A stretch of 64,000 nt of DNA from Euglena gracilis. Lineage: Eukaryota > Euglenida > Euglenophyceae > Euglenales. Position 1 is the stretch's first letter. Each line of letters starts with the position of its first letter. A program made the translations under genes and the position numbers. The stretch covers positions 54,990,838-55,054,837 of the forward strand of contig CP154954.1 in assembly GCA_039621445.1 (NCBI GenBank), written 5' to 3'. The notes beneath the pieces were generated by a model. The model ran no database searches and was not told the origin of the DNA. It saw only the letters and a program-made list of their open reading frames with translations. Shown in pieces: positions 1 to 11,705 of this stretch.

Positions 1-3000
1 CCACGGCCTGTCTTGCTACTCCAACAACATCACCCCTCGACCTCCCAAAAACGCGGCCCCGGGTCTATTTGGGGGTTGGTTGCTGGATAATCCGGGGAGG
101 TGATCTCGTTTGGGAAAGCAACTTTCAACCACCCCCCAAAACAACCCCCAAAATAAAAATTTTCCGGTTTTGGGCAGGGCAAAGGGGTGGAGTCATTGGG
201 GGATATAATTAAAATGGCATTGGGGGGTTGATTATTGACATTACAGAAATTCTAAAAAAGTGCTTTTTAAGAACGTCTTACCGTCTTTTGCACAATCAAT
301 GCTAATTTTTACCAAATGTGAGCATTACAGCCGACAGACACAATTGTTGGACCCGGCTGGACATTTTTGTTGGCCCCTGCCGGGCAGGAAATGGCGGAAT
401 GTAGGACTGTGCTATAGAGCTCCGGGGACATGAATAGTTAACCCCCCGACCCATGAACTTTAGGCCCTGATGGACAATTTTTTTGGGGAATCCTGCCTTG
501 GAACTGATTGCCACATTCAAAAGCTGAAACATAATGATGACAGCTGAAAGCTCTTTTCAAGGGCTTCCAGCAGATGAACTCAGATGTCAGCCATGCTGCA
601 TGGTGTTCTTGTTTCAGAATTTCCACAACATTTGAAAAGGGAATTATTGCACAAAGAACCCCAATTTCTGGCCGAAGACCCAAAAACTGCTTAGATATGA
701 TTACCGCACATCTACAACCCATTTTGGACACTTTTTGGAACTTTTTATTTTTGGTCCTCCAGACGCCGGCTTTGCCTGAACCGGCGTCTGGGATGCCTGT
801 TTGGGGGAAATTCTCCGCCCGAATGGCATCCCAGATGCTGGTTCGGCATCAAGCTGGAGCCCCCAGACACTGTTTCAAATGAAGATTGGTTTGCACAGGG
901 GGGAGGGCAGACCATCCCCCCCCCCTGGGGGGAGGGGATCCGCACCCCCCTTCGGACTGGCGGGGGCAGGAACCCCCAAAAAATTTTCTCTGGCGCTTCG
1001 TGCCAGGGTGCCAACATGAACCCTCCCCTTGTACGAAAAATGCCCAAAGACCACATTTTTGCGTGCTGTTTTGAAAAATCAGCCAAAAAAATATACCAAA
1101 AGCTTCATCTTCCCTGCATATTTATGCCATTGCACACCATCCGCGGCGTCTGGACAAGATATTTGACCAAATTCATTTCGTGTTTCAGCATTTAATGCAG
1201 TGGAATTTGGAATTTGCGATCAGGTTCTGGGCATGCGATCAGCGATTTCAGAGCCCTACGGCTGATCGTTCTGGATATCGTTTGAAAGGCATTGGGAAGA
1301 ACTTTCGATCGATATGCTATATGCTATATGGTACCTGAACTGTGTGATCTCTCGAACCAATGTGTCAAATTTTGGAACATAGGATCACGAAAATAAGAGC
1401 TGTGTGCATCGTGGCTGAATTCTGTGGCCATCTGTTGAAAGACCTTGAGAAGAGCTGTCCTCATATTTGAATAAGTTTTCTTTTGGAGAGGCGGGGCTTA
1501 AAAACTCTTTTAGGGGGGATTGATATTGGAGGCCTTCGGAAAAATTGAGGGAAAATTGCGGTATTCGCGGTTCACAAATTCAGTCATTTTGCAACGTTGG
1601 TGTATGTGTTGAGCTGTCTCACACTTTTTCCAACAAAAACGCCCGAAAACATACAGTTTTTGTAATTTTGGGAATAGAAAAATTGAATTTGTTGGCCGGG
1701 AGGTGCTGGCTGGGAAAAAGGTGCTGGCTGGCTGGACCACCCCCCCCCCTGGGGTCCCGCTCGGCTTAAGAAAACCGGTTCTCTTAAAATGTTTGTTTAA
1801 ATCGCACATGGATTTGCATAAACTGAAAAATCATGGACATTCACAGAAAAAAGCTCACTTCTAACATATGTGGGTGGGGTGTGGCAAGCACAAAGACACA
1901 TTTGAGGATCTCGTGGAGCATGAAACCAATAAAAAAAAATTGACAGAATGAGAGACATTTAACATTCATGAATCTCACACAAAGTGGCCAAGGGGGCTCG
2001 ATGTAAATGTCTATCAGGGCCTAAAACTCCCATCCACCAGGGATCAATAATTGTGTTTGGGGAGGGTTCTGGGGAAGTTGTCCGCGAGGGACAACAAAAT
2101 TTGGCCGGGATCTTCATTTTGTCCAAAATTCCTTACTCAGGTGTCCGCTGGCTGTAAAACAAAATCAAAAGTCTCAAAGAATTACTCATTTTTCGCGGTA
2201 TTCATGCAAATTCAGGAGGGATATTTTTGAATTTGTGCTGAAATGCCAGAAATGTTCAAATGTTTAGGAGTTTTTTTGAAAATTGGCAGACGGTCTCACC
2301 ATCCCCCCCCCCAAGCCTTCCCGTCCCCCCCCCATGGGAATGGCAATTTAGGTGTTTTTTTGGAACAATGAGGAATCAAACAAGCAGTTCTAGTGCAGGA
2401 CTCGTTCAGCATTGAGATTCAAAATTCAAAATGCCAAAAACATGCACACAAAGCAATCCCTCATTTCAAGATCATATCTACAAACTTCAACTTGACTTTG
2501 TCTGGAAAAACTGGTTACACCTGCACTTTGCCTGTGCCTTGCCAAAATATCAAAAAAAGTTTAATGCTTAAAATTCATAATTTTGTTTCACCATTGCTTG
2601 CGATGAAAGCTTTCTCTTTCCTTCTCGAGGGCTCCTCAAGACAAGCCTCTGGGTGAAATACTGCAACTGAACATTGTCATTGGTGAAACGGTAAGCAAAC
2701 TGTGCATCAGCAAATACTTGAGCTGGCAGAGATGTGCCAGCTCCAACTATGGTGTTGCGACCATCAATTCACTCACCATGCTCTCCTCATGAAAGCCCCC
2801 CCCCCCTCAGGAGCCAGGGGGTTATGGTGCTCTTATCCCTTCATGGGTGATAGCAAGGCTCACCAGGGAGGGAAAACCCTCCGTTGCACCCCCCCCTCCC
2901 CCCCTCCCTTCAGGGTTGGCTCAGGATAATTACCACCATGGACCTATCCCAAATGGTTCTGGGAGCCCTAAACGGAGCCATATACAAAGGAAAAGTCCGG

Positions 3001-4099
3001 AGAGGGTCTTATTTTGGGGGGGGGGCTATTTTTGGATTTTTGCTTGATCGGGGGTCTTATTGTTGGGGGGAGTCTTGTTTTTTGGAGGGGTGGGGGGAGA
3101 GCTTTTGATCAAGGGGCAACATGACAGGTGAAATATTGGATTTGCAAACAGGGTCGGAACATGCAATCGCCGGGGATTACCTATTTTGTCAACCTCCCTT
3201 GGGGGGTCCGACCCCTTCGGCACGGAAAAAGAACCCCCTCCTTGGTGGCCGAGGGTCCATGTGTAAATTGGTTCAAATAAATTGGTAAATTCAAGTAAAT
3301 TGGTCCTTTGGCCGTATTTTTTAAACTCAAACACCCCCAATTTTTGAAATTCATTATTTGAAATAGGGTTATTGGGTAGGGTCTTCTTCAGGGAAAGGTT
3401 TCACCATCTCCAGCGATTTGTGCCGTCAGGGCCGGGGGGTCGGCTCAAAAACAGTTTTGGGTAATTTTTTTTCGATTTTTTCCGAGGAGGAGCCCACACC
3501 GCGGTTATCGCGGTTATGTGGGCAAGGTTCCTTGCAAGGTAGTGGAGGCAGAGTTCAAAATTCTCATACGTATGAGTATGAGGTTTGGCACGTCCGACGA
3601 GGAGCAAAAATGAAACCCTTGGGATGGCCTATCCAACCATGGTTTACTTACTTTCCCCCAACTCGAGACCTAAATTGAAGCCCTTAGAAAGCCTCATCTA
3701 ACAGTATTTTAATTTCCCCGCAACTCCCGGCCTATCCCAAAATATGGTCGATTTACGGCCCAAAACAGCGCGGCAGGCTTGCAACTGAGCCGTTTTTTGG
3801 CCCTGTTTATGGTCAAAAAAAATATTTTTTTCTAATATTTTTTTCAAAATGGTGGGAAACCAAAAGAAATGTCCGGAGACATCAATTAAAGCCCAATCTA
3901 CCCTCACTTCCCCCACCCTCCAGGCAGCACAGAACCGCAAAACAGCCACTCTGGGGGAGGGGACACTTTGGGGGGGGGGTCAATTTTCGGGCTTCGGCGC
4001 CAAAAGAAAGTGGCCACTTTGAGGGGGGGTAAACCAAATTTGTGAAAAAATTTTGGCCACTCTGGGGGGGGGCACTTTGAGGGGGGGGGGGTGAAGGTA
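1..4099. other. No gene seen; anonymous repeat-rich DNA
   Basis: Apart from the old dispersed repeat at 540-1,480, this stretch has A/T-rich spacer broken by C and G runs (for example 2.30, 2.89, 3.96 and 4.07 kb). Open frames are short and cross homopolymers, and none resembles a protein family. Confidence 0.6.
540..1480. repeat. Old dispersed repeat family (GGCCATCTGTTGAAAGCCCTTGAGAAG)
   Basis: Degenerate copies contain a CCATCTG-TGAAAG-CTTGAGAAGAGCTTTCGAT core and an AACCGGCGTCTGGGA-type palindromic segment. Others lie at 36.0-36.6, 46.2-46.7, 48.0-48.6 and 49.15-49.5 kb, in both orientations. Divergence of about 15-30 percent by eye suggests age. Confidence 0.6.
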
Positions 4100-4335
4100 C
4101 CACCACCCCCCCCTAATTGACCCCCCCCCCTAATTGACCGATCGCCCCGGGGAAAATTTTTTCGACCCCCCCCCTAATTGACTACCCGGGGGGATTCCGT
4201 GCTGAAGCACCCCCTAATTGATGGTACCCCCCCCCTAATTGACGGTACCCCCCCCTAATTGACCCCCCCCCTAATTGACCAAAAGGGGGGTCCCGTGGAG
4301 AGGTCCCACGGTCAATTAGGGGGGGGGGGTGGTGG
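4100..4335. mobile_element. TA-flanked C-tract MITE, TAATTGACC family
   Basis: The ends TA-CCACCACCCCC and GGGGGTGGTGG-TA flank repeated C-run words of the type CCCCTAATTGACC (at least six copies). The right arm carries the complement GGTCAATTAGGGG. Confidence 0.7.
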
Positions 4336-5359
4336 TAACAGTATTGATTTCCCCGCAACTCCCCGCCCAGCCCGAGTTACGGCCGTTTTTCAGCCAATTT
4401 TGGCCATTTTGCACAGTTTTGGCTTGTTTTGACTTTTTTCGGGTCAAAAAGTCGGGGGGGGAAACCCGGGAAGACTTCTTTTTGCCCGAAATGATGTTTT
4501 TTGGCCTCCTTGGCACGGAAAAACTGTTTTCGGGCCGATGATGTGTGTTTTTCGACCCCCGCCCCCCCCCCCCGTTTTTGGCCCGAACCCCATGGAGTTT
4601 GGGTCAAAAACGGGTCAAAAAAAGTCGGGAGGAGCCCAGGTAACTGCGGTGTAACCGCGGCGTAACCCGGTGAGAACAAGCACAAAGGTATCAGTCCAAT
4701 GCTTCATGCTGAGGGGGCTGGCCGACGGGGGGTGGGGGTAAACCCCCCCAAAACAAGACCCAGGATTTTTTTGGTCCGTTGCTTGAAAATTGCAGAGGGG
4801 GTCTTTTTGGGGGGGTCTGATTTTTGGATTTTTTTTTGTGACTGACCCGGGCCCGAAAACATCATTTTCCAATTTTCCAGGTTCCCAAAAACCCCAAAAA
4901 AATTACTTCGGCACTTCGCACCCGAAACCCATGAGTTTTCGGTCATTTCTGGGTCAAAAAAAGTCGAAAAAATCGAAAAAAAATTGCCCAGAACGATTTT
5001 TTTTTGGCCTCCCGGACCCGGAAAAACTGTTTTTGAGCCGAAAATGAGCACCAAAATGTACCGAAAATTTCTTCCCATAAATCCGCCTCTGCGTCCGAGC
5101 CACGTTTTTGGTTTTACAGTGAAAAACCGCGCAAGGTAAAGAGCTCAGCACTATTCAAAACCTGGTTATTGATTGGGAGGGTTTGGCTGGTTTTGGCCTG
5201 GGGGGGGGTCAACCATGGTTGGCCCATGGTCGCCTTGGTCGCCCTCGGTCGCCCTCGGTCACCCTCGAGCGACCATGATCCCCCACCCCACAACCAGACC
5301 CCCCAACCCCATAACCGCCCATATTTGCGAGCACCAAGAATAACAAAAATGTTTTGTAC
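4336..5359. other. No gene seen; G/C-run spacer with GGTCGCC words
   Basis: Contains GGAAAAACTGTTTTCGGCC-type repeats (near 4.52 and 5.02 kb) and, from 5.19 kb, GGCCTGGGGGG followed by GGTCGCCCTCGGTCGCC words repeated at 5.93 kb. No coding potential is seen. Confidence 0.6.
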
Positions 5360-5745
5360 CCGTATTGGGGGGCAAATCCCTTTTGTTGCTCAACTGTTTG
5401 TTGGTCAACTGTTCGAGGGCCCCAAAATGACAAAATCCCTTGTGTTTCCAGGTTGTTTTGGGGGAGCAAATCCCCTTTGTTGCTCAACTGTTCGAGGCCC
5501 CAAAATAACAAAATCCCTTGTGTTGCCCACCTTTTTGGGGGGCAATCCATTCTGTTGCTCAACTGTTCGAGGGCCCAAAAATAACAAAATCCCTTGTGTT
5601 TCCAAGTCGTTTTGGGGGGCAAATCCCTTTTGTTGCTCATCTGTTCGAGGGCCCAAAATCACAAAATCCCTTGTGTTTCCAAGTCGTTTTGGGGGGCAAA
5701 TCCCTTGTGTTTCCAAGTTTTGGCGGGCAAGTCCATTCTCTCAAT
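5360..5745 (+). repeat. Tandem array, unit about 77 bp, 4-5 copies
   Basis: The unit runs GGGGGCAAATCCCTTTTGTT, GCTCAACTGTTCGAGGGCCC, AAAATAACAAAATCCCTTGTG, TTTCCAAGTCGTTTT. Copies start near 5,365, 5,462, 5,538, 5,615 and 5,692. All three frames stay partly open, producing apparent ORFs of up to 210 codons. A related partial copy in inverse orientation is at 6.2-6.3 kb. Confidence 0.85.
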
Positions 5746-7792
5746 CCCCAAAGTTTTTTTTTTGGCCAAAAGTGGGCTGGGAAGAAATTGTCGGATCATA
5801 GATTTGCGGGCCACATTAAAAAAAATGGTCCAAAAAGCACCCACACCCCCCCAAAATGCACCCCCCCAAAATGGCTCCTCGGGGGTTCGAAATGCGGCTT
5901 AACTTAACCCTCCGGGGGTTGCTTTGGCCTGGGGGGGGGGGGGGTTGTGGGGGTCGACCATGGTCGGCCCATGATCGCCTTGGTCGCCCTCGGTCGCCCT
6001 GGGTGGGGGGGGGGGGGGGGGGCGAGGGCGACCGAGCTTCGGTTGTGGGCGTCGATTGAGAGCGACCACCCCACAACCGGACTCCCCCCTTTTGCAAGGT
6101 CAGTCGCCCTCGGTCGACCCCCACCCCATGACCGGACCCCACCCCCCTTTTTTGAGGTTGACCCCCCCCAAACGACTTGGAAAAATGAGGGACTTGCTCC
6201 CAAAACGACTTGGAAACGCAAGGGATTTTTGTGGCCCTCAAACAATTAAGCTACAAGATGGATTTGCCCCCCAAAACGATTTGGAAACACAAGGGATTTT
6301 GTTATTTTGGGGCCCTAGGGGGGGGGGTGCATAATGGGGGGTGCAACCTGGGGGAGGTTGACCAAATTTGGGTAAATTTTAAGCAAAATGTGTTTTCTCC
6401 CTTTTTTTGACCCCTCAAGTACAGTGATTCCAAAATGCACATAGGAACAGGAAAGCCCCCCCCCCCCTACCTCCCCCCCCCCCCCCCCCCCCCCCCCCCG
6501 GCGGGTACCCCCCCCCCCCCGATCACTCAACCGGGGGTTGGTGGAAACCAAGGGGGGTGGTTGGGGACGGGGGGGGGGGGGGGGGGGGGGGAGGGGGGGG
6601 GGGAGGGGGGGGGGGGGGAACTGTGGCACCCCCCCAACACCCCCACCCCCCCCCACACCCCCCCATACTCCCCCACACCCCCCCCCCCCCTCACCCCCTC
6701 CCGCACCCCCCCATACCCCCCCACACCCCCCCACACTTGTCTAGTGTAGGAGCCAGTTTTTCAATACATGGATTTGGGAGCAGTTTTTTACCAAAAACGC
6801 GTGAAAATTGCTCCTTCGCCCGAAAAGTAAAATTTTTGGACCCCCAAAGGCGGGTGTATTTGTGATTTTGGACTGAAAAAGTCACTACGGGATCCCGCCA
6901 AGAAGTTGATTTTTCCGACCGAATATCCCCCCCCCCCAAATATAAAACCCCCCGTGGGGGCCCCGAGCGCATTTCCGGTGGTGGTCGCTGTGGTGGTCGG
7001 CCCGACCTGGTCAGCCCGACCAGGTGGTCGGCCCGACCACCATTTTTTTGCACTACCCCCCCCCTCTGGAAATTTAAGCCCCCCCCTGAAATTTTTTTTG
7101 TCCAAATCACCCCAAAACCAGTCAAAACCCACTTAAATGGCTCCAGAACCCACCAATCGGGGGTGAATATGCAAAAACTTGGGGGGGAAATGCCCATTTT
7201 GGGCCACTTTTGGCAAAAGAACACCACTCCCCATCGGATTTTCAATATAATTGCAAAATTTTGCACAAAAAGGATTTAGCCCTCCAAGTATGTTGCCAAC
7301 ATAGAGGGGATTTTGTTATTTGAGGGGGGGGGGTGCGGGGGGGGGGGGGGGGGGGCGGAGCCCCCCCCCGCCTATGAAAAAGTGAGCCACAAAAACAACT
7401 TCTCCCCCGAGCATGTTGCCAACTCAGAAGGGATTTTGTTATTTGACGTTCGGATGGGGGTGGAGGGAGGAGTTTCCTGCCTCTCGTGATGCAGAATGCT
7501 TGCATTTCTAAAGGATTTTCATGTAATCCCTGTTTCATCATTGTTTTTTTTACCTCTCCGGGCCCCCATCAAGGGTCCCACCGACCCCCCACCGTCCAAA
7601 GATTTCCATCTGGGGGTGTTTATTTGGTGTAAGACACTTATTTGGACCCATGCGGACCATTTCCGGGTGATTTGGGCCCGCTACGGACCATGTTTATGGC
7701 CACCGATCAGCCACCGACTTGTTTGCATGGGATTTTCTTCAGGGGGACTTAAATGTCGGCGGTACTGACCCGTTAGTACATTAGAGTGGGTA

Positions 7793-7951
7793 CCATGCCC
7801 CCCCCCCCATATTGTACCCCCCCGTGGGAGCCATTACATTATGGGGGGGGTACAATAATATGGGGGGCGGCCAAGGTCATGGTCCATGGTGGGGGGGTAC
7901 CCCGTGGGGGGGGTACATTATGGGGGGGGTACAATATGGGGGGGGGCATGG
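7793..7951 (+). mobile_element. TA-flanked C-tract MITE, ATATTGTACC family (copy 1)
   Basis: The ends TA-CCATGCCCC and GGGGCATGG-TA enclose C-run words ATATTGTACC and ATTATGGGGGG. The centre has CCAAGGTCATGGTCCATGG, shared in inverted order with the 40,282 copy. Confidence 0.78.
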
Positions 7952-8411
7952 TAGTCAGACTACCCAATACCCACCACCCCGTCTCGCCGACCAGCTACCG
8001 ACCATTAGTCGGCCGACTCCCCCCCCCACCCCCCAGTCTACTGCCATGCGCCACGAAGGCCTCCTGGTCGAAGGCCGCACAGCGGCCGAGGGCCGCCGCA
8101 ACGGCCGAAGGCCGCTGCAATTCAGACCAACCAGTCGGCCAACTACCCAATCCCCCGCCACCCCGTCTCGCCAACTAGCTACCGACCATTAGTCGACCGA
8201 CTACCCCCCCCCCCTGCCAATCTACCGCCATGCGCCCCGAAGGCCGCCTGGCCGAAGGCCGTGCATCGGCCGAAGGCCGAAGCCCGCGCAGCGGCCGAAG
8301 GCCGCTGCAATTCAGAACTTGAAAAGTTGATGACGTTATTTAAAGGAGTAGGGTTAGGGTCAAGTTTCCATCCCTAACTGTCCCATCCCATCCCCTCAAC
8401 GTCGTTAAATT

Positions 8412-8573
8412 GGTGTCTGCAGGGGACCCAGCGAACCCAAAGAGGCGCCCAACTAGGGTTAAAAACATTGGGGGACCCGAGCGAGGCGCCGAAGGCGCCG
8501 AGCGAGGGTCCCCCAATGTGTATTAACCCTAGTTGGGCGCCTCTTTGGGGTAGCTGGTCCCCTGCAGGCACCA
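8412..8573. repeat. Long hairpin with GGCGCCGAAGGCGCC core (arms about 75 bp)
   Basis: The left arm GGTGTCTGCAGGGGACC ... AACTAGGGTTA ... GGGGGACC pairs with the complement on the right, through GGGCGCCTCTTTGGG to GGTCCCCTGCAGGCACC. A few mismatches occur (ACCCAGCGAACCC against TAGCTGG). The loop is GAA. Confidence 0.85.
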
Positions 8574-9895
8574 CTTTTTCACGCATCAGTCACCGACCCT
8601 TCAGCTGGTCGATCGACCCTTCAACTGTTTGGTGGCAGGCTGGAAAGGGGGGCTGGTCGGCCGACTAGTCGGCTGACCAGCCAATTGGTTGGCCGACCGA
8701 CGGCGCCAATTGGTCGGTTGGCCTAGTCGGCAGCTAGTCGGTGAGACAGGGGGGGGGGGGGCAGTTGGCCGACTAGTCGGCGAACTACCCACTCTGTGCT
8801 ACTGAGTCAACTGCCGACTTTTAAACCCCCCCTGAAAGAAAACTTCGGATCGGGTGGAGGGGGGAGTTTTCTGCCTCTCGTGAGAGTCATGGCCAGTTTC
8901 CCCCTACGACCCCCCCAGGACCCACCAGGGGGCGGTACCCACTTTAGAATAACCTGAACTTGTGCTGCAAATTTTTTGCCAAAAAAATGCGGGACCCACC
9001 AAGGACCCCCCCAGCACCCCCCCAGGCCCCCCCCCAGCACCCGCCGAAGGACTCCCCCAGGACCCCCCCAGGTCCCCCCCAGACCCCCCCCCCCAGGACC
9101 CCCCCAGGACATGGTCCTGGGGGGGGGAGAACTGGCCATAAGTGCATTTCCGGGTGATTTGGGGCCTTCACAGACCATTTTTATGCCCACCGACCAGCCA
9201 CCGACCACCCACCGACCAGGGGGGGGGGGGCTTAAAAATGCAAAAAGGGGGGGGGGGGTGGTGCAAAAAAATGGTGGTCGGCCCGACCTGGTCGGCCCGA
9301 CCACCACAGGTCGGTCGACCACCACCACAGGTCGGGCCGACCATGGTCGGCCCGACCACCACAGCGACCACCACCGGAAATCCGCACGGAGCCCCCCGTG
9401 GGGTCTTGAAATTTCCGCCCAAATATAAAACCGGGGGGTTTTGTATTTGGGAGGGGGGGTTGTTTAATTTTCCTTTGGTCGACCAAAAAACGTGCCCGGC
9501 CGAAATCTGGGACGCGGGGGGACGCGCAGGGTTGTATGGGAATCTCGAGGGGAGGGGTGGGGGATCCCCCCTTCCGAAACTAAGGGGGGGGGTGGGGGGG
9601 GACCCGGCCCCGGGCGGATGATTGGCTATGACGATCCCGGAGGTCGTACCGACCATGGTCGGCCCGACCTATGGTCGGCCCGACCATGGTCGGCCCGACC
9701 TGGCCGTTATCGACCACTGGAGGTCGGGCCGACCAGGTCGGCCCGACCTCCAATCAACCGCATTACCCCCCCCCTTTTTTGAAATTTAAGCCCCCCCCTT
9801 AAATTTTTATTCTCTTAATTTGGCTGAAAATGCATAAAAACACATTGGAATGACCTCCAAACCGGCAAAAAACGTCCCATTTTTGAAAAATTCGA

Positions 9896-11295
9896 TTAGA
9901 GTTAGTGTTAGGGATACAGTTATGGTTAGGGTTAGGGATACAGTTAGGGTTAGGGTTAGGGAAACGGATAGGGTTAGGGCTGGGTATTAGGGTTAGGGTT
10001 AGGGATACGGTTAGGGTTAGGGCTAGGGTTAGAGTTAGGGTTAGCTATACGGTTAGGGTTAGGGGTAGGGTTAGAGTTAGGGTTAGGGATACGGTTAGGG
10101 CTGGGGATTAGGGTTCGGGTTAGGGATACGGTCAGTGTTACGGTTATTGTTAGGGTTAGGGATACGGTTAGGGTTAGAGTTCGGGCCAGGGATACGGTTT
10201 GAGTTTGGGTTGGGGATACGGTTAGGGTTAGGGATGCAGTTAGGGTTAGGGTTAGGGATACGGATAGGGTTCGGGTTAGGGTTAGGGATACGGTTAGGGT
10301 TAGGGCTAGGGTTAGAGTTAGGGTTTGGGATACGGTTAGGGTTAGGGTTAGGGATACGGTTAGGGCTGGGGATTAGGGTTAGGGTTAGGGATACGGCCAG
10401 TGTTACGGTTATTGTTAGGGTTAGGGATACGTTTAGGGTTAGGGTTCGGGCCAGGGATACGGTTTGAGTCTGGGTTGGGGATGCGATTAGGGTTAGGGAT
10501 GCAGTTAGGGTTAGGGATACGGATAGGGTTCGGGTTAGGGTTAGGGTTAGGGTTAGGGATACGGTTAGGGTTAGGGCTAGGGTTAGAGTTAGGGTTAGGG
10601 ATACAGTTAGGGTTTCGGTTAGGGTTAGGGTTAGAGTTAGGGATACGGTCAGGGTTAGGGATGGGGTTAGGGTTAGGGAATAGGGTTAGGGTTAGGGTTA
10701 GGGATACGGTTAGGGTTAGGGCTAGGGTTAGAGTTAGGGTTAGGGATACAGTTGGGGTTTCGGTTAGGGTTATGGTTAGGGTTAGGGATACGCTTAGTGT
10801 TACGGTTATTGTTAGGGTTAGGGATACGGTTAGGGTTAGAGTTCGGGCCACGGTTACGGTTTGAGTTTGGGTTGGGGATACGGTTAGGTTTAGGGTTGCA
10901 GTTAGGGTTAGGGTTAGGGATACGGATAGGGTTCGGGTTAGGGTTAGGGTTAGGGTTAGGGATACGGTTAGTGCTGGGGATTAGGGTTAGGGTTAGGGAT
11001 ACGGTTAGGGTCAGGGTTAGAGTTAGGGATACGGATAGGGTTCGGGTTAGGGTCAGGGCTAGGGTTAGAGTTCGGGTTAGGGGTAGAGTTAGGGTTAGGG
11101 CTAGGGTCAGAGTTAGGGTTAGGGATACGGTTAGGGCTGGGGATTAGGGTTAGGGTTAGGGATACGGTTAGGGTTACGGTCAGGGTTAGAGTTAGGGTTA
11201 GGGATACGGTTAGGGTTAGGGTCAGGGCTAGGGTTAGATTCAGTGATACGGTTAGGGCTGGGGATTAGGGTTAGGGTTAGGGATACAGTTAGGTT
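9896..11295 (+). repeat. Interstitial degenerate telomere-like array (TTAGGG variants)
   Basis: About 1.4 kb of TTAGGG and variants (TTAGGGATACGG, TTCGGG, TTAGAG, GTTACGG), all G-rich strand on the plus strand. A higher-order order of variants recurs, for example GGATACGGTCAGTGTTACGG followed by GTTATTGTTAGGG near 10.12, 10.39 and 10.79 kb. Open frames reading LGLGIRLGL on both strands are by-products. Because it lies inside an inverted-repeat element and is degenerate, it is not a chromosome end. Confidence 0.9.
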
Positions 11296-11705
11296 ATTTT
11301 GGGCGGGGGGTGTAGGCCGACTAAGTTAGCACAAAGGGAGTTTGTTGGGGGGCGCGTTTTGGCCATCCTTGCCTTGCACACACAAAAGGATTTTGTTAGG
11401 ATGCGCGTTTTGTCCACCCTTGCCTTGCACACACAAGGGGATATTGTTATTTTGGACGGGGGGGGGTCCGGGGGGGGGCGGCAGCCCCCCCCGGAGGAGG
11501 CCGTAGGCCGACTAAGTTAGCACAAAGGGAGTTTGTTGGGGGGCGCGTTTTGGCCATCCTTGCCTTGCACACACAAAAGGATTTTGTTAGGATACGCGTT
11601 CTGTCCACCCTTGCCACACACAAGGGGATATTGTTATTTTGGGCAGGGGGGGGCGGCAGCCCCCCCCGGAGGAGGCCGTAGGCCGACTAAGTTCATTAGG
11701 GTCTC
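11296..11705 (+). repeat. Cassette repeat with GCCGACTAAGTTAGC core, two copies
   Basis: Two units about 190 bp apart contain GTAGGCCGACTAAGTTAGCA, TTGGCCATCCTTGCCTTGCA, GATATTGTTATTTTGG, a G-run and GGCGGCAGCCCCCC. Two further copies are inverted inside element 3 (17.78-18.11 kb). The TTGTTATT-G-run-GGCGGCAGCC block is shared with the 16-kb array and a fragment at 7.3 kb. Confidence 0.8.

Larger units (their letters stand above)
6938..9432. mobile_element. Large inverted-repeat element 1 (GGTCG-palindrome ends)
   Basis: The left end (6,938-7,087) and right end (9,219-9,432) are inverted copies. From the outside inward each has AAATATAAAAC, a C-run with CCGTGGGG, ATTTCCGGTGGTGGTCG, then palindromic GGTCGGCCCGACC words, CCATTTTTTTGCA, a C-run and finally TTTAAGCCCCCC facing inward. 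The interior has no gene. It holds a cassette fragment near 7.3-7.4 kb, the 7,793 MITE, GGCCGAAGG-rich tandem DNA (8.0-8.3 kb) and the long hairpin at 8.4 kb. Terminal arms of 150-210 bp suggest a DNA transposon or fold-back element. Confidence 0.68.

Noticed and set aside
5169-5801. 210-codon ORF
   Set aside because: It runs through the 77-bp tandem array and repeats the same peptide with frame drift.
9905-11147. Long reading frames on both strands rich in LGLGIRLGL / NPNPNRIPN
   Set aside because: They are translations of TTAGGG variants. All frames stay open because the repeat lacks stops.
9896-11295. True telomere
   Set aside because: The array is internal, degenerate and bracketed by inverted arms with ordinary sequence on both sides.
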